Positions 24,116 through 37,289 are shown, counted from the first letter of the stretch. The stretch: DNA of 64,000 nucleotides from Crotophaga sulcirostris (GCA_013397455.1 VYZB01000135.1:626867-690866); one strand, 5' to 3'. The notes: generated by a model from the sequence alone, not told the origin. Numbers and translations: made by a program.

Positions 24116-27100
24116 AAGTATTTCCTGTAATTGAAATCTAGTGTATTTTTGATACAGAGGCCATGGTGCATGCCATGAAGTTGTTCTTCTTGTAGAAGTG
24201 GATATGGAATATGACTTTTCAATTAAAAGACAAATTACTGACTTCTGGACAATTTTCTCTTTCATTTCCAAACAAATTTAAGCTCTTTCATGTTGCATGT
24301 CTGGGTTTGCAAATGGCCTGGAATAAATACTGTGATAATATCATCAGCTTTTTTATTGGTATTCTGGATTTGAAAAATGTATGATGATGTGACAATGCCT
24401 GCTGTTTCTCTGCAAGTGATTATTGCAGAAACACGTGGCTACAGTACTGAGCCAAAAGAGTGTAGATTCTTGATTTCTTTGCCAGACTTGAGATTTCTCT
24501 GCATACGTGTGCAAGTATTTGGCAAAAGTATTAAGACAATGCCTGCTTTGCTTTAATCCAAGTTAGCATTGAGCATGGACAGTGCAAGATAATCCCTTGG
24601 TACTCCTAATTACATTGTAAAATCTTCAAAATTAATAAGTCTGTGTTATCCCTTTAAGAAGGGGGTCTTGCTTTAATTAGCAGTAACAAAAATGCAACTG
24701 AATAGCTTCAGGTGTTTTTAAGGTGCTCAGCTACTTACATCTTTAGTTTTGGTTTTTGTGTTACTTTGTGTGAAGTGTTCTCGATAAATGGTGTAGCCAT
24801 TGGATCATGGATAGGGCACTCAAGTAGTGTAAGTTGTACCGCTTCTTGCTAATGTTCAGCTATAGGGCTCGTAATGTCAGTGTTGTGATGGGGTTCTGTT
24901 CTTGATAAAGCTCATAGACACAGAGTAGCTGAAAGTAACCTTGGATTATATTCCATCACTAATTTACTAGTGTTCATTTAATTGGGTGCTTACAAGTATC
25001 ATTCAAAGATGAAAGAAGTGAAAATTTTGAGGAAGAACCTAATTTGTCTCATAAAACAATTACTGTCAGTGAAGTGTTTCAGGAAAGAGAAGTTCCAGTC
25101 TCAGAGAAAGAATGTCCCAAGTGCCTGGCACTTTCTAACAGGTTATAAACCAAGCACACTTGATAGGAAAATTGTTTGGTGATAATAAAATTGATAGAAT
25201 TTTACAATACTATTTTTTTTTACAACCTTAGCACAACTTCTCTTTATTTTATAATAATGAGCTTCCAGATTTAAATTGCACTTTAATGTTGTGGTTTATT
25301 TGCAGACTATAAGGGACAACAATGTGTTTTAATGGTGACTGCAAATACTTTATCATAGTTGTTCCAAGTTCTTGCCAATTTGGTTAGCTTCAGGAAGAAC
25401 TGGTTTAGATTTGGCTAGGAGGTAAAAAGGCAAGAGATTGACAAAAACTTTTCCTAAGTGGTGCCTAAAGAAAAGGAAGATGGAAGTGCCACGATCATTT
25501 CCAAATAGAATTATAGTCATAAATATAATATAAGAAATTATAGTTTAGATACTGTACTGTTACAAAAATTCATGATAAGACGTGCTAAAACTGGCACTAA
25601 CAGTTGTCATATCTGTTATACTTAGCTAGAGGTAAACAAATAGGGACAAACTTTGTCATCTGAATGGCTAAACAGTTGTGAAATGGTTTAAAAGAAAGGA
25701 GTAAATTGCATTGTATGGGAGAACTAACTTGGGTGAGTCTTGGAAGAAAACTGAGAAAAACAATAGAAGAAAGGAGTGTAAGGGAACTTGCACCAGAACA
25801 AAAAGCATTGCTCTAAGGAAATATTCTGTGAATGGCTGGACTTGCTTGAAATTCAGGGGAAAAGATGGGAACATCCTGAATGACTGTGTCTGGAAGAAAA
25901 CTCAGGAAACCTGTTTTGACATGAATGCACAAAGAGAACAGAAAACTTTAAAAGAAATTGCATACAGGTGATGTTTTAATGTCACTCCTGTTTCTCTGGA
26001 AGGATTCTGGTTGTTTAAAAGGGGTGCCCAATTATATTGGAAGAGGAATAGTAATGCAAAAAAATTCCTTATTGGCAACAATTTTGTCTCACTAATACAG
26101 CTTATAGAAGTATGTGGTAGCCCTCTGACTTTTTTACAGAAAGATTCTTGTCACTTTTAGATGTGTATTATTTGGATTATTGGTGCAACAATAACTGACT
26201 GGCATTCCATTATGCAGGAGATAATATTTTATTGGAATAATTCCTGTAATCATAAAGTCTGTGAGCAGCCTGTTTTCTTAGCTGAGCATATGCTTGAAAG
26301 GCTCTAAAATCAGTAAAAACTGGCATGTAAAATCTGTAAAGTCCTGTCTTGAGGATGAATGACACGTGTGTGCACTTAACTTGATTTTTGTATAGTATGC
26401 CAAATCTGAAAGCCTTCGTTCAGTTAGGGATGTTGGGTAACTGGACTCTGGTAGTTTGTAGATGGGCAAGCGTGTGGTACCCAGCTGTAACCTGCAGAAC
26501 TAACAGAAAGACTGTTCTGTGTCGGTGCTCGGTCACACATGTAAGCAGAGCCTGTGAGAGAGGTTACCAATGTTTGACAGCCTTCTGTCTGGAGTCCACC
26601 CTTTCTCAAGTGTGTTCAGTGCATTTCTGTGCTAACGTGTTGAAAAAGCTTTTTGTCCTCATTCAGATAATTGTTTAATGCAGCTGTATTGATGACATTG
26701 AGGATTCAGTTCAGCAAGAACTGAGTAGCTGTTACGTGATTAATGGGGGTGGGTTTTTGGAGGTTAATAAAGCAGTGACCGTGCTTTTTCCACAGAAAAA
26801 AGACATTTCTCTTCCCCTTGTGACAACGTGCTTGGTAAATTTAAGAAAAAGCATCTGAACTATTCCACATGTTTAAATGTCAGTCCTTCCATCTGAATTG
26901 CAAATATTTTAGTGAAAGAAAACCCTGAGCCTGCTCTTGAATTCATTCAATAAATAGTGCTCTTTCAGGCTGAGAGAATTACAGTGGGACTTCACTAACC
27001 CATGTGCTCCTCTGTGCTGGAGCTGAACAGGGAAGCTGTAGGAGGGCCTCTGTCATGTTGAAGTCCTACTTCCACAAAGTACTCCTAGTCTGCCTGAACA

Positions 27101-27801
27101 ACATGAAGGGATACTGGAAATAAAATTACTTTGAAGCTGTTAAAATAAATAACCCAAGTACATTTTATAGAAAAGCTTCATTATGTATCCACTTACTTGC
27201 TGGTTTAATAAACTGAGTAATTTACTACGTATATGAATAATCAACTTGGATTTACTGTTGTCCATCTAATGACAATTATAAAACAGCTGTAAAGAACTAA
27301 GTGTCCATATCAATTTTTATTTCTCCTGTTTCTACTCAGAATGGGTTTGGGATTCGGGTGGAGAGTTAGCGAAGAACTGTGTGCAAGGCAAGGGCCATGA
27401 AAAGCTGGTATTTTCAAACAGAAGCTGTCAAATAGCCTGTGTTTATTTTGCTGAACTTAACAACAGCTGTTAAGAGCTGTTTGGGTGGAAATTTTAGACA
27501 TATGGAACATGCATTCACAGTAGTATTATGTTAGGATATAAGAAATTAGAAATTGAAGTAGACTTGAGAAAAATATTGACTTGACTGTCCAGATTGTATT
27601 AATTGAATGATTAATTAAATTAATAGTGTACAGAATTAAACCAGCTAACAGGAGCTGATTGCCAGTGTTCTTAATTTTTAAAAATCCGCTCTGTTACTGG
27701 CATGCTAATTTTGTATCATTTTAAGCAATTGTACTACTCATTGTACTGATAATTCTATATGGATTAGTGAATTTGATTAACAAGTTGTTTTCTGATTCTA
27801 G

Positions 27802-27967
27802 AGTTACTTTGTTAGAGTTAATGATGTCAAAAGTAAGTGAGAAGAACCCAGTTACCAGTGAAGAAATGAATGTGATCATGAGACATGCTGACTTCCTTGC
27901 AGGCTGTTTCCAAGAGAAATGTGAAGCTGTGCTCAAGTTGACTTCTGCAGCAAATGTGGAAGATGAG
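27802..27967 (+). CDS. ATXN10: ATXN10 coding exon (probably exon 7)
   Basis: The acceptor TTTTCTGATTCTAG precedes 27802 and the donor GTATGT starts at 27968. The first base completes the arginine codon, and the exon ends on a whole codon (GAG). It encodes VTLLELMMSKVSEKNPVTSE, then EEMNVIMRHADFLAGCF-like sequence and ends NVEDE. Human has VTLLDLMIAKITSDEPLT and VFLRHAELIASTF here, then CKTVLKLASEE. The middle of this exon (KVSEKNPVTSEEMNV) diverges more than its ends, as expected for a loop between helical repeats. The frame stays open for about 20 codons into the intron, but the donor and the next exon fix the end. Confidence 0.93.
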
Positions 27968-28509
27968 GTATGTCTGATAAAAAATGTTATAGTGCTAAAA
28001 TCTGAAGTGGTAAATCTTCATTGCCACTATTAACCAAGTGGCACTTGGTAACATTCTTAATTTACTTTATATTGAGAAAGCAGTGGCAGAGTTCACAGGA
28101 GAATCTGTAAGGCAGCAGTCTAATTTTGCTTTTGATTTGAGGATGAGAAAAATACAGTACTTTGAGATAGAAATAAATCTACCGCATTGTTAAAGATCTC
28201 AAAATTTAACAATGTTCAAGTTGTTGCATGTTTGGATGTTTTTTTATTTTCTTACTGAGGATCACATTTATAATTTGTTTGGGTTGTGAATTATACTTAA
28301 CTCAAATATGAATCAAAACTTAAAATATTTATTTATAGGTAAGAAACAGCATCTCTTTTTTTTTTTCCTCTCCACCCCTTAAGTTGGCATAAAAGTGGAG
28401 TAAATGCTTTTTTTCCTAGCAGTACTAAAGTAAGTATTGTTTGTTTTATTTTTTTTTATTAATTAAGTGATGATAACTTCATAATTAGTACATCATTAAG
28501 GTCCCATAT

Positions 28510-28962
28510 GCTAGTTCTTGAAAGTGCATTTGGCTGCTTGTAAGGGAGATACTCCTGTTCTGTTTGGGACCTGGATCACCAGGTTCGGATCATGGAGAGC
28601 TGTGGTGTGTGTGTGAACAGCTAAATGCAGGGGAGCTCTCTGAAATGTGTACTGATCCTCCCTGTGAGGGGGGGCTTTCTTGGACCTTGCATGGCTCTGA
28701 CAAGGTGACACTCCCAGGGCCAGCTAGCATTTACAGCATCAAGTTGCAGCGCATGCTGAACTCGTAGCGGCAGATGACTCCTGTCTCCACAGCACCCAGA
28801 CACTTGCCCCAGCTCCAGTACGCTTGGAAGAAATCGGTTATTGCTTCAGACTTAATGAACTGGTTCTGTTGAAGATGGCCACAATGAAGTCCCTTTGCAG
28901 GCTAAATAGGAAGACTTTTATGAGTCACAGATGGTCTGTGGGTTGCACTTTGGGAACCTCTG
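28510..28962 (-). mobile_element. possible hAT (Charlie-like) DNA transposon relic
   Basis: The reverse complement of 28938-28962 begins CAGAGGTTCCCAAAGTGCAA, close to the terminal inverted repeat of hAT-Charlie elements (CAG-R-GGTTC-C-CAAA). The 8 bases after it (ATGCAGAG, 28963-28970) could be a target-site duplication. The stretch back to about 28510 is clearly GC-richer than the surrounding intron, which fits foreign origin. I could not find the opposite terminus or a matching second copy of the 8-mer, so the left boundary is a guess from composition and no transposase is visible. Confidence 0.4.
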
Positions 28963-31019
28963 ATGCAGAGCTGAGTCCTGGATGGCCTTTTTTTTTCTTT
29001 CCTCTTTAGGAAGTATCCAAGAGTTGCTGGCTACTTTCCACACCATATAGTGCAGTAAGGTTTAGGCCATCTAAGGGTAGAGATCTTTTCAAGTAATCTA
29101 GTGTTCTATTTTTCCTCTTACTTTCAACAAGCTGCTTGAAGATCTAACAACACTTTGGGAATACAGAAAGCAGCTTGCACCATAACTTGCAGTGACATTA
29201 TTTGTGATGTATTAAGTCACAGTATTGTGACCAGGCAGTGCCAGGTTATGTTGTTCTCAGTTCTTGATCCCTTTCATATAGATAAAGTTTTAGTGTTTTC
29301 AGCTTTTTTTTCTTAAGACAACTACCCAGAAAACTAGAAACCTTAGAAATCGAACATGTTTTAGTCAAACATAGAATTTAATCACTGATTCTCACTGATT
29401 AATCACGCTTAGTTTTAGAAGTGTCATTACTGTGTTTTCTTAATAAGATATTTTTAAAAAGTCACATCTAGCTTCGATCTTGCTGAGTGACCACAGTGGT
29501 ATGTTGAAGTGCTGTTAACCAATACACATGTAGTCAGAAGCATTTTATTGTTAAAGTAAAATTAACCTGTAATAGTTTCATTTGTAGAAACTCTTGAGAA
29601 TGACTGTCATAACTGACTTACTCTCAAAGTGAAAAAATATTGATCTTTAAATGCTTTTATGTGATTTACACAGTGTCGTACTTGCCATTTTTTGATGGTT
29701 TAAATGGGCACAAGAATTAAAAAAGTATGTTGTGAGGTGTTATGAAAAGCTATAAAAAATCACTTCATGAGGAAATGATAGTTGGATAGCAATCTCTTAT
29801 CTGTCCAAGAAGCACAGGTCCTCCTTCCCCTCTGCCAGCTGCTTTGTTGTGTTGTGTTATAAAACTTTACTGACTGCTTCTGGAAAAGTTATGAGCTTGG
29901 CAGAAGGAGGACACATTCTGAGACAATTCCATCTTTTTTTTTTTATCCTGTGTGGTTACTTTCCAAGTATTCTGTGGTTTCAGTTCTTGGAAAAAAACAT
30001 TTGTTTGCGCCTAGCAGAAAGAGATCACTGTCCAACTTGAAGGTGCTGGGACAGCAGTATTGAAAATATTACTGTATAACTTGCTCTGCTTGACACTAAC
30101 TTTTTATCTTTCTCTCATGTAAGTGTGATGTATGATAAAGCTGAATATAACTGGTGGGAAATGTGTCTCATTTAATGAGCACAAAATATAAGTCACAATA
30201 ACTGAATAAATGGAGAGCAATGATAAGAATTATTTTTTAAAAGTGTGTGTATATGCATATTGTATGTTTACATTTCTTCACAATATATGCTTGCCATGGG
30301 AAAAGAGAAATTTCAACCTAAACTCACAAAGCTTTCTTTTCTTACTAGAAATTATCAAAAATTGTGCCATTTTGTAAGTATTTTAGTCTTTCCATAAAAG
30401 TTGTACTTCACTGAAAAAAATACAATTGTTCATGTAGAGTCTGTCATTAAAAATGCTTTAAACAACGTCTGTGATATTAAACTGGACGTTTTTGTGGCCC
30501 TGAAGCCAAGTGCCTTGGTCGGGCTATGTCTGTTCTAGTAAGCTGTTGTAGCCTCCAAAACTGGGACGCCTCATTTGAAAACTGTTCTTTAGGAACAGTC
30601 TTTGAACTGGCCTGACTCCCAAGATGTTGTCTGAGTGTCCCATCTACTGTTTAATTTATTGTGTGTAGACACTGCCGTTTCTCCCTAAGGAACCTCAGGT
30701 CTTGTAGCTTCCATCTCAAACCAATGGAAAGCTAATCATATGCTTCTGCAGTGCTTAAGCCAATTTTTAAAATAGCATTTCCATTATAAACCTGACTTCA
30801 ACATCAGTTTGCTTTCAGTAACTTTCAACCATACTTGCAAAATAAAACCCTTTCCTGGATTTTAAGTTCTTATTTCATCTCTTTATGAGGAACATCTTTT
30901 CTGAGTCTCTCTCGGATTATGTTAGTTTAGAAACTCTTCAATTATTTCCTTATTTACTTTTTAGATTATATCCGCATCAAGATGGCTATCAGACTTCAAA
31001 ATATTTGGGGGTTTGAACA

Positions 31020-31042
31020 GGGGTTTGTTGGGGGTTTGTTGC
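31020..31042. repeat. 11-bp G-rich tandem repeat
   Basis: GGGGTTTGTTG occurs twice head to tail. Confidence 0.85.
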
Positions 31043-32763
31043 TGAACTGAGAAAGGAAGTATTTTACTTTATTGCCTTTCTTCTGTACACGAGGAGGGCG
31101 AAAAACCAACCAGAACCCAACCAGAGATGTTAAAACATTTTTTTTAAATATCAAGTTTCAAATGTAGATAAGAATTTTTGCATTCTTTTGTGCTTTTTAA
31201 ATAATCTGTTCCTCTTTTGAAATCTAGATGGAACAGTTGGGGAACTGAGCCAGATGATAGCATGAGAGAAAGGGAGAGATAATGGTATAAAAACCTGGGA
31301 AGAAAATTGTAAAGGATAGTTTTGGTTTTTTTTTTTTTTTAGAAAAAAGGGAGACAGGCATGACAAAGGGTAAGACTGAGAGAGGAAAAACTGTACCTCA
31401 TAGGATCCACAGCTACAGAACTTGCATTACATACATGGCCAGTGGGGTACACATAGGCAGCAAGGGCCGTCATACCTTACTGGTGTGATTTATAGTTGCC
31501 TATTGATACCAGCTTGCTTTACAGTTGTAAAAAGCATGTAAACTTTTCTTGTGCAAGGGAAGGATTAAGTGTATGAGCTGAAAAGGCTTTTGGTTAAGGT
31601 ACTGCCTTGTAACAATGCAAAATGGCTTCAAATTGTAAGTACCTGCTTGTTTTCTGTGAAATACAGTTGGGCTGTTCTTTTTAACAGGACAATGACCAAT
31701 GTATTCAGAGGCTGCTTTGTGCTTTTGAAAGCAATTCATTGAATAACTTGGGGCAATACCTGCACCTTCCTACACCTGTGTTGGGAAAAAAATGAAAAAA
31801 CAGCTTTAAGACCTGATGCTGATTTGTTATCTTCAAGGAGCATAGGAAGAAGCAAAGAATGGATATAAATGTAGTACTTAATTACTGAACACTATTGTTG
31901 ATTCTTTCAATCATATTATACTCATTATATGGATTCAAAAATATTATACTGTTGGTAAGTAAACATCTCTTTGTACTGGGCCAGACAAGGCAGGAATAGT
32001 TACTGTGACCTACGTCTGAGCCTTTTCAAGGCTGCTTGCATTTTATGTACCACACCTTTTGTGGAATCATCTCGCAGTCACAGTCTGGTTCTTGAGCAAT
32101 ATGCGGTGTTCCAAATTATGCCATTGAAGTAGTTTCTGTTAAGTGCTAGATTGTCATTATAAGCACGCATCCACATAATCTGTGAGAAAAAATAGTTCTC
32201 TGGCTGAATAAATAATATGCAAATAAAACTGTGTGTCTCATACCTAACCAAAATGCTGCATCTATGATCCCAATCCTATTTACCCAAGAATAATGTAAAT
32301 TCTCGCAGCCAAAGTTCATTTGACCACAGAACTTCGCAGAATTCCTGCGGATAACAAATTGGTGTCTTGCAGGCGGTGTTTGTGTCTTTAAAGCGGGACA
32401 CTCCTACTGAATAAACTCAAAGAAAACATTTATACAGAAATAATTTTCTCAGCTAGTAATTTTCTGCATTTCTGCTTTTGGAAGCTACTGTGTTTTTGTT
32501 AAAATTTCATCCTTTATGGCTCTGTTTTTGTTTCCCCATGATTTTTCAGGGCACATAACAGTGTTTGATTGTAGAAAAGAAATCATTACAGTGTTATACA
32601 TTATTGTTGCAGAAAGATGTCCTCATTTTATATACATTTACTCTTGCCAGTTTAGAAGACCTGCAAAGAACCTGAGGTGCTGAGAGTTTCTGTTTAGATC
32701 ATCAGTTCTATTCTTGTGGTATCCTTCATAAGCCATTTTGAGAAATGTAATTTTCATTTACAG

Positions 32764-32872
32764 GAAGCACTGGTTGCAATTCGTCTTCTTGACGTTCTTT
32801 GTGAAATGACATCAAACAATGGGCAGCTGGAACATATACAGACTTTGCCTGGTTTGCTTGAAACAGCCATAG
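32764..32872 (+). CDS. ATXN10: ATXN10 coding exon (probably exon 8)
   Basis: CATTTACAG precedes 32764 and the donor GTGAGT begins at 32873. The exon starts on a whole codon and encodes EALVAIRLLDVLCEMTSNNG followed by QLEHIQTLPGLLETAI, then leaves one base (G) for the next exon. Human ataxin-10 reads EALATIRLLDVLCEMTVNT and LQVFPGLLERVIDLL at this position. The IRLLDVLCEMT block is identical, making this one of the strongest matches in the window. Confidence 0.95.
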
Positions 32873-35136
32873 GTGAGTGAAAAGCCACAAGGCTTGCTCC
32901 AAATCATGTTGTTCTGTGAATGAAAACGTTTTTCATGACTGATGGTAATTATTATTCTGACCTTTTAATAAAATAAATAAATAGGTGGTTGAATTAATCT
33001 ACATTTTCAAGTATTTGATTTGTTCCTGGAGCTTTTCTGCTTCTCTACTTGGTCTGTTGGCAACCAGCTACCCAACAGAGCCTTGATTCAACTGTCAGCA
33101 ATGTGCTATTTATACAGGAAGAGTTGTGCAAAGGACAGCGGCTGCCTATGTTCTTCCATTGGCTGAATGTGTGTGGAAGAATTCCTCAAGAAGTAGAAAA
33201 AGGACTTTTCCATGCCTGTTCTCTTCTGTTTCCTAAATTACTGAAAACTGAAACTAAATACAGTTTGAATGTTCTTAACCAAATTCAGTGACTTTTAAAG
33301 GTCAATTTGAAAGAAACTTTCTTCTGCAAGGAGACAACAAGTGAAGGACTGTACACAAAGAAAATTAAGTCAGGATGCTTCAGAGACACCCTGTGCACTT
33401 GGGCAGGAAGGATGAGGAGGTATACATATATTGGCCTGTGCCTTCCTAAATGTTAGCACTTTCTGAGACTGATGTATGCCACCATTTTCTGAGGAAACTG
33501 TAAAAGTTTATCGATTTTAAAGAGAAATATGTAATATGTTGGCAAAAAGAAAAAAGCTGAAACAGCTGTTATTTATGACTACATTGAGATGTTCAGAGGG
33601 TCCTTGCTGTAAAAGAAATACAAACAAACAAACAACCCCAAAACAAACCTCTACTTTTGCTGACAGGTTCGTAGTTTTATTGCTTACAGTTAGATGACTA
33701 ACAAGAAGATCTATGTTGTGTGCGTGCGTGTTTTGAGAAAACTCAGAGTAAGGAATGCATTGTGTCATCTGTATAATTATCTAAGTCTTTCAACTTAAAC
33801 GAGAATTTCAAGGAGCTGCAGGTCAGTTAACTTTAGAAGCCTGTAGGCCAGTGTTCTCTAGCTGCGCGCAGACTGACTTTTCTCTGCAGCTGCCTTCAGG
33901 GTAGTGAAACGGATGCAGGCTAGAACATTGCTACCATGTGGATCCTCCGTATTTCTCACATGCCCTCAGCCAACACGAAGTTATCAACTCATATAGTTTC
34001 TCTTTAACACTACCTTTTGGCTACAGGACTCCTTTAATCCTGGATTAGCGAAAAGGGTGAAGAACTGTATTGATGTGATAGATCACCTTCACTATTTAGC
34101 CAGAAGAATAAGGATGGATAGTGCAAAAGATTTTCATCTAGTAGACCTTTTGATGAAGCAGTTCTTCTCTTCAGTTTATATTATGAGAAATTTCCTAATG
34201 GAAATTACTAAAATTGATGAAAATATCTGAAAAATATCTGAATGATCGTTTAAGTATCAACTAAGGAGTGTGTTTTTCTATTTTCAGTAATTGTTGGATT
34301 AAGTTAAATGTAAGTTGCATGAAGCATCTTGGGGACAATGGCATACCCAGCCATTTATTAGTATCGCAGGTTGCTTAGAGGAAAAATATTTCTTAACTTC
34401 TAAGTGTAGGGGCAGCCTTTAGTGAAATCCCAGCTATATGGGCTTTCAGATGTTCATGTGATTTCAACTTTTCTTCTGTGTGTGGTCTCTTTGTGGAATA
34501 TTGTTTTCATAGAGTTTAGTTTCCCTTCTCTCTGATTTCTCTCTTGGAGCATTGCAGAAAAAAATCCTAGTTCCTGTAAACTGACATTTACCTTACAGGA
34601 ACATAACTATTTTTCAGTTGACAAGATTATGGCACTGAGGGATTTGTAAAGATGTGTCAAGGTGCTAGATGTGCTCAAAATCTGTCCTCATACTACAGAG
34701 CTAGGAACAGATTGGAGACGAGGAAAAAAAGTAATTCTGGGAATAGTATGTGTTACTGTGACAAGTTTAAACTATAGGAAGTTTTCTAAAAAACTTTGGG
34801 TTTAGAAATATTTTTACCATGTCAGAATCATCAACAGCCTACAAATTCTGACTCATCAAGGAGAGGATGGATAGCACCAGCCTGCAGACTTCAGGCACTA
34901 TGTAGTGTGTAAAATGATGCAAAAATACCTTCTGACCTTGGCATGACCTTGTAAGCTTTTAGTGGTGCAAGTTAGGAAATTAAAATGAAGAAAACTCTCA
35001 AAGTTCTTTTGACATATTGCTGAATATCTGGAATTATGTTGATTAACTTTGAACCTTACAATTAGCAGTAAAACCCTATGCAAAGTGATACTAATTTTCA
35101 TGTGGCAATTAATTAAAATATTCTTGTTTTGTGTAG
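32873..35136 (+). other. ATXN10: ATXN10 intron, 2.3 kb
   Basis: An intron bounded by GTGAGT and TTTTGTGTAG. It contains a short (ACAA)n-like stretch at 33.62 kb and nothing else that I can support. Confidence 0.88.
33617..33645. repeat. (ACAA)n-like simple repeat
   Basis: Several ACAA/CAAA units followed by CCCCAAAACAAAC; degenerate. Confidence 0.7.
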
Positions 35137-35306
35137 ATACCCTGAGGTTAACTCATCTTGCTGGGAAACAGACTGTAAATATTTTCACTGCCACACATGC
35201 TAGCACAGGGCAGGAAGAAATTTCACATCCAGCTGTGGGTTTTAAATCTCATCTCATTCGTTTGATTGGAAATTTGTGTTACAAAAATAAGGAAAACCAA
35301 GACAGG
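35137..35306 (+). CDS. ATXN10: ATXN10 coding exon (last in window; probably exon 9)
   Basis: TTCTTGTTTTGTGTAG precedes 35137 and the donor GTAAGT begins at 35307. The first two bases complete an aspartate codon; the exon encodes TLRLTHLAGKQTVNIFTATH, then a GQEEISHPA segment, GFKSHLIRLIGNLCYKNKEN and QDR, ending on a whole codon. Human has DLLRVIHVAGKETTNIFS, GDISNVA, and an almost identical GFKSHLIRLIGNLCYKNKDN block followed by QDKV. This last block opens the conserved C-terminal ataxin-10 homologue domain, so the domain itself continues in exons outside the window. The segment between NIF and GFKSH is the least conserved part. Confidence 0.95.
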
Positions 35307-36534
35307 GTAAGTTTATATATTTTTCTGGCAGAACTCTGACATGTGAACCGATGTGTATGCCTGACCATGGCTTTACTAATGAAAATATGTTGCTGATCTA
35401 CAAATAGAGGTTAGAATTGGTCTGGTAAAGGAAGAATAATTTTTTTTTTGTATCTTTGAATTATTATAACAGGTATGTTAACTTTTTAATAACAATGTAA
35501 TATGTGCCTGTCTACCTTTTGTTTCAGTCCTATAGACTGCAAGCCTGTGCCTAATTCCTTTATTATATTCACATTTGCGCTTTCTTTGAAAAGAAGACGT
35601 CTGAGACTAAACCTCAACTTCACTTTGAAAGGAAATGGATGGGAGTTGTTGCATGAACTTAAATTTTAATCTTTGAATTAGTTCTGTAATGCTTTTTTCC
35701 TCTCCTACCGCTTAATTTTTTTTTCATACCACTTTAAAAATGTAGTTCTGCTTCCATCAAATCACTTTGAACTTTATGTTTAGAATTCCTGTATGTAAAA
35801 TTAGTTTTGTTTCCACAATGAGGAAAAAGGGTGAACAATAGTATGATTTTAGCTATGAAACCCTTTTTCTAAGTATGGTTAAAGATGCAACGATTGTCCA
35901 AGACTTGTTAGACTAGTGTAATTTCAGCAAGAAAAGCATTAATGAAATAACATGGTCTTACAGTTCATCTGAGCACTTCCAAAAATCAAGTATGTTACAT
36001 CTCATTTCACCTAAGCAACCAGATAGTGTATTACAGTAGCCCCAACTTCAAACTTCATCTTTCTTGTTGTAGAGAAACCTTCTGCTGACTCCCATACCTT
36101 CTTTTTCTCTTAGAACTGTCTTTCCTTATAGCAACCTTGTCCTGGGAGGTGATAGTCTTGAGTAGCCTTTGTTATTGAAATTTGTTAATTACATTGAATA
36201 GGGACATTTAGGATTATTTTGCTTTCATTGTTTTATTTAATTTGAGTCAAAGATTTCACCTGCTTACAAGGAAGCAATTTTAAGCTAGAAAATGATAAAC
36301 ATAGAAGAAAGACTATTGAAGGAGTAAAGGATGTAATGGACTATTTTTACTTCCATCTTATGCTTAGTCACTGTCAGTAAGTGCCAAAAATACAGTAATT
36401 AATACTGGTTACTCTGCAGGAGGTTAAATATAATGAGATATGATGAGCTATCATGACACTGAGTAACGGAAAAGTAATATCTGTTAGAAGCTTCTATTTA
36501 CTAAATACTGGTTTTATGATTATTTCAGTTTGAA

Positions 36535-36590
36535 GTTGTACTAAATGATCCTTATGGGTCCCTTCCAACTTGAGATATTCTGTGGTTTTA
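36535..36590 (+). mobile_element. CR1 LINE, very short 3' tail
   Basis: AATGATCCTTATGGGTCCCT, then TCCAACTTGAGATATTCTGT, matches the last bases of the CR1 3' UTR (usually GATGATCCTTGAGGGTCCCTTCCAACC and ATTCTRTG). Only about 55 bases remain and the tail is decayed, so this is an old, strongly 5'-truncated copy. Confidence 0.7.
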
Positions 36591-37289
36591 TTTTGTACTG
36601 ATGCTATCAGACCTGGTTTCAGCTGCTGCAGTGTTTATCAAGTTAGGTTTTTACAATGGCAGCAGGGCATTTTCGTAGTGTATGAGGGGAGCACTCCATT
36701 TTCTCGGTTTTTCTTTTTTTTTTTGGTTTGGAGGGTAAATAAATGGAAATTCTGAGGAACATTACCTCTTTTTCTAATGAATGCTAATAATATGGTCATA
36801 TAGATGAGATATATAGTAACAGTCCTTCCTTTCCCAATTTCTGAAAAAATATTATTCATCTTATTAATCACTTTAGTATATCTCTGTCTCTGACCTGTTG
36901 TGATGTAATATGTGTTTATGCAAGTGAAATACAGTTTTGTGGAATACCTTATGATAGTGAAGATGAGAGGGTTACTTTCATTTTGTAAGGGTTGTTTTGC
37001 TACCTATTGTTCATTTTCACTGGGATTTTCAAAGGCCCCTGGAGCAATTAGGCATGCAGGCTTAGTGTTTTCAGTCGAAGTTGGGTATTAACTTGCCTTA
37101 AACTGCCTCTGCGTATTATTGCTGTCTTGAAAATTACTTAGATTCTTTTGTGTGATATCATAGAACATTATTTGAGTTCTGTTGAAACTTTAGAAATGCC
37201 AGTATTATGATATCCTGTCTGTACATTTGGTTTATTTCATACATTTTAAATTAGTTCTAATAAATGCGCTTGTCTTTTTTAAGGCAGTT

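Larger units (their letters stand above)
22024..27801 (+). other. ATXN10: ATXN10 intron, 5.8 kb
   Basis: An AT-rich intron bounded by GTAACC and GATTCTAG. It holds a 13-base A run near 22262, the second copy of a 51-bp duplication, and a 19/18-bp tandem duplication at 24.08-24.12 kb. No mobile element or exon was recognised. Confidence 0.88.
27968..32763 (+). other. ATXN10: ATXN10 intron, 4.8 kb
   Basis: An intron bounded by GTATGT and CATTTACAG. It holds a GC-richer island at about 28.51-28.97 kb that ends in a hAT-like inverted terminus, a short G-rich tandem repeat at 31.02 kb, a 15-base T run near 31.33 kb and a moderately CpG-containing patch at 32.27-32.42 kb. No other exon was recognised. 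Confidence 0.88.

Noticed and set aside
27767..28033. Open frame extending beyond the exon at 27802-27967 on both sides
   Set aside because: The acceptor CTAG, the donor GTATGT and the phase of neighbouring exons fix the exon; the extra codons are intron read-through.
35049..35339. 96-codon open frame around the exon at 35137-35306
   Set aside because: Upstream part has no similarity to ataxin-10 and precedes a good acceptor; downstream part runs through the GTAAGT donor by chance.
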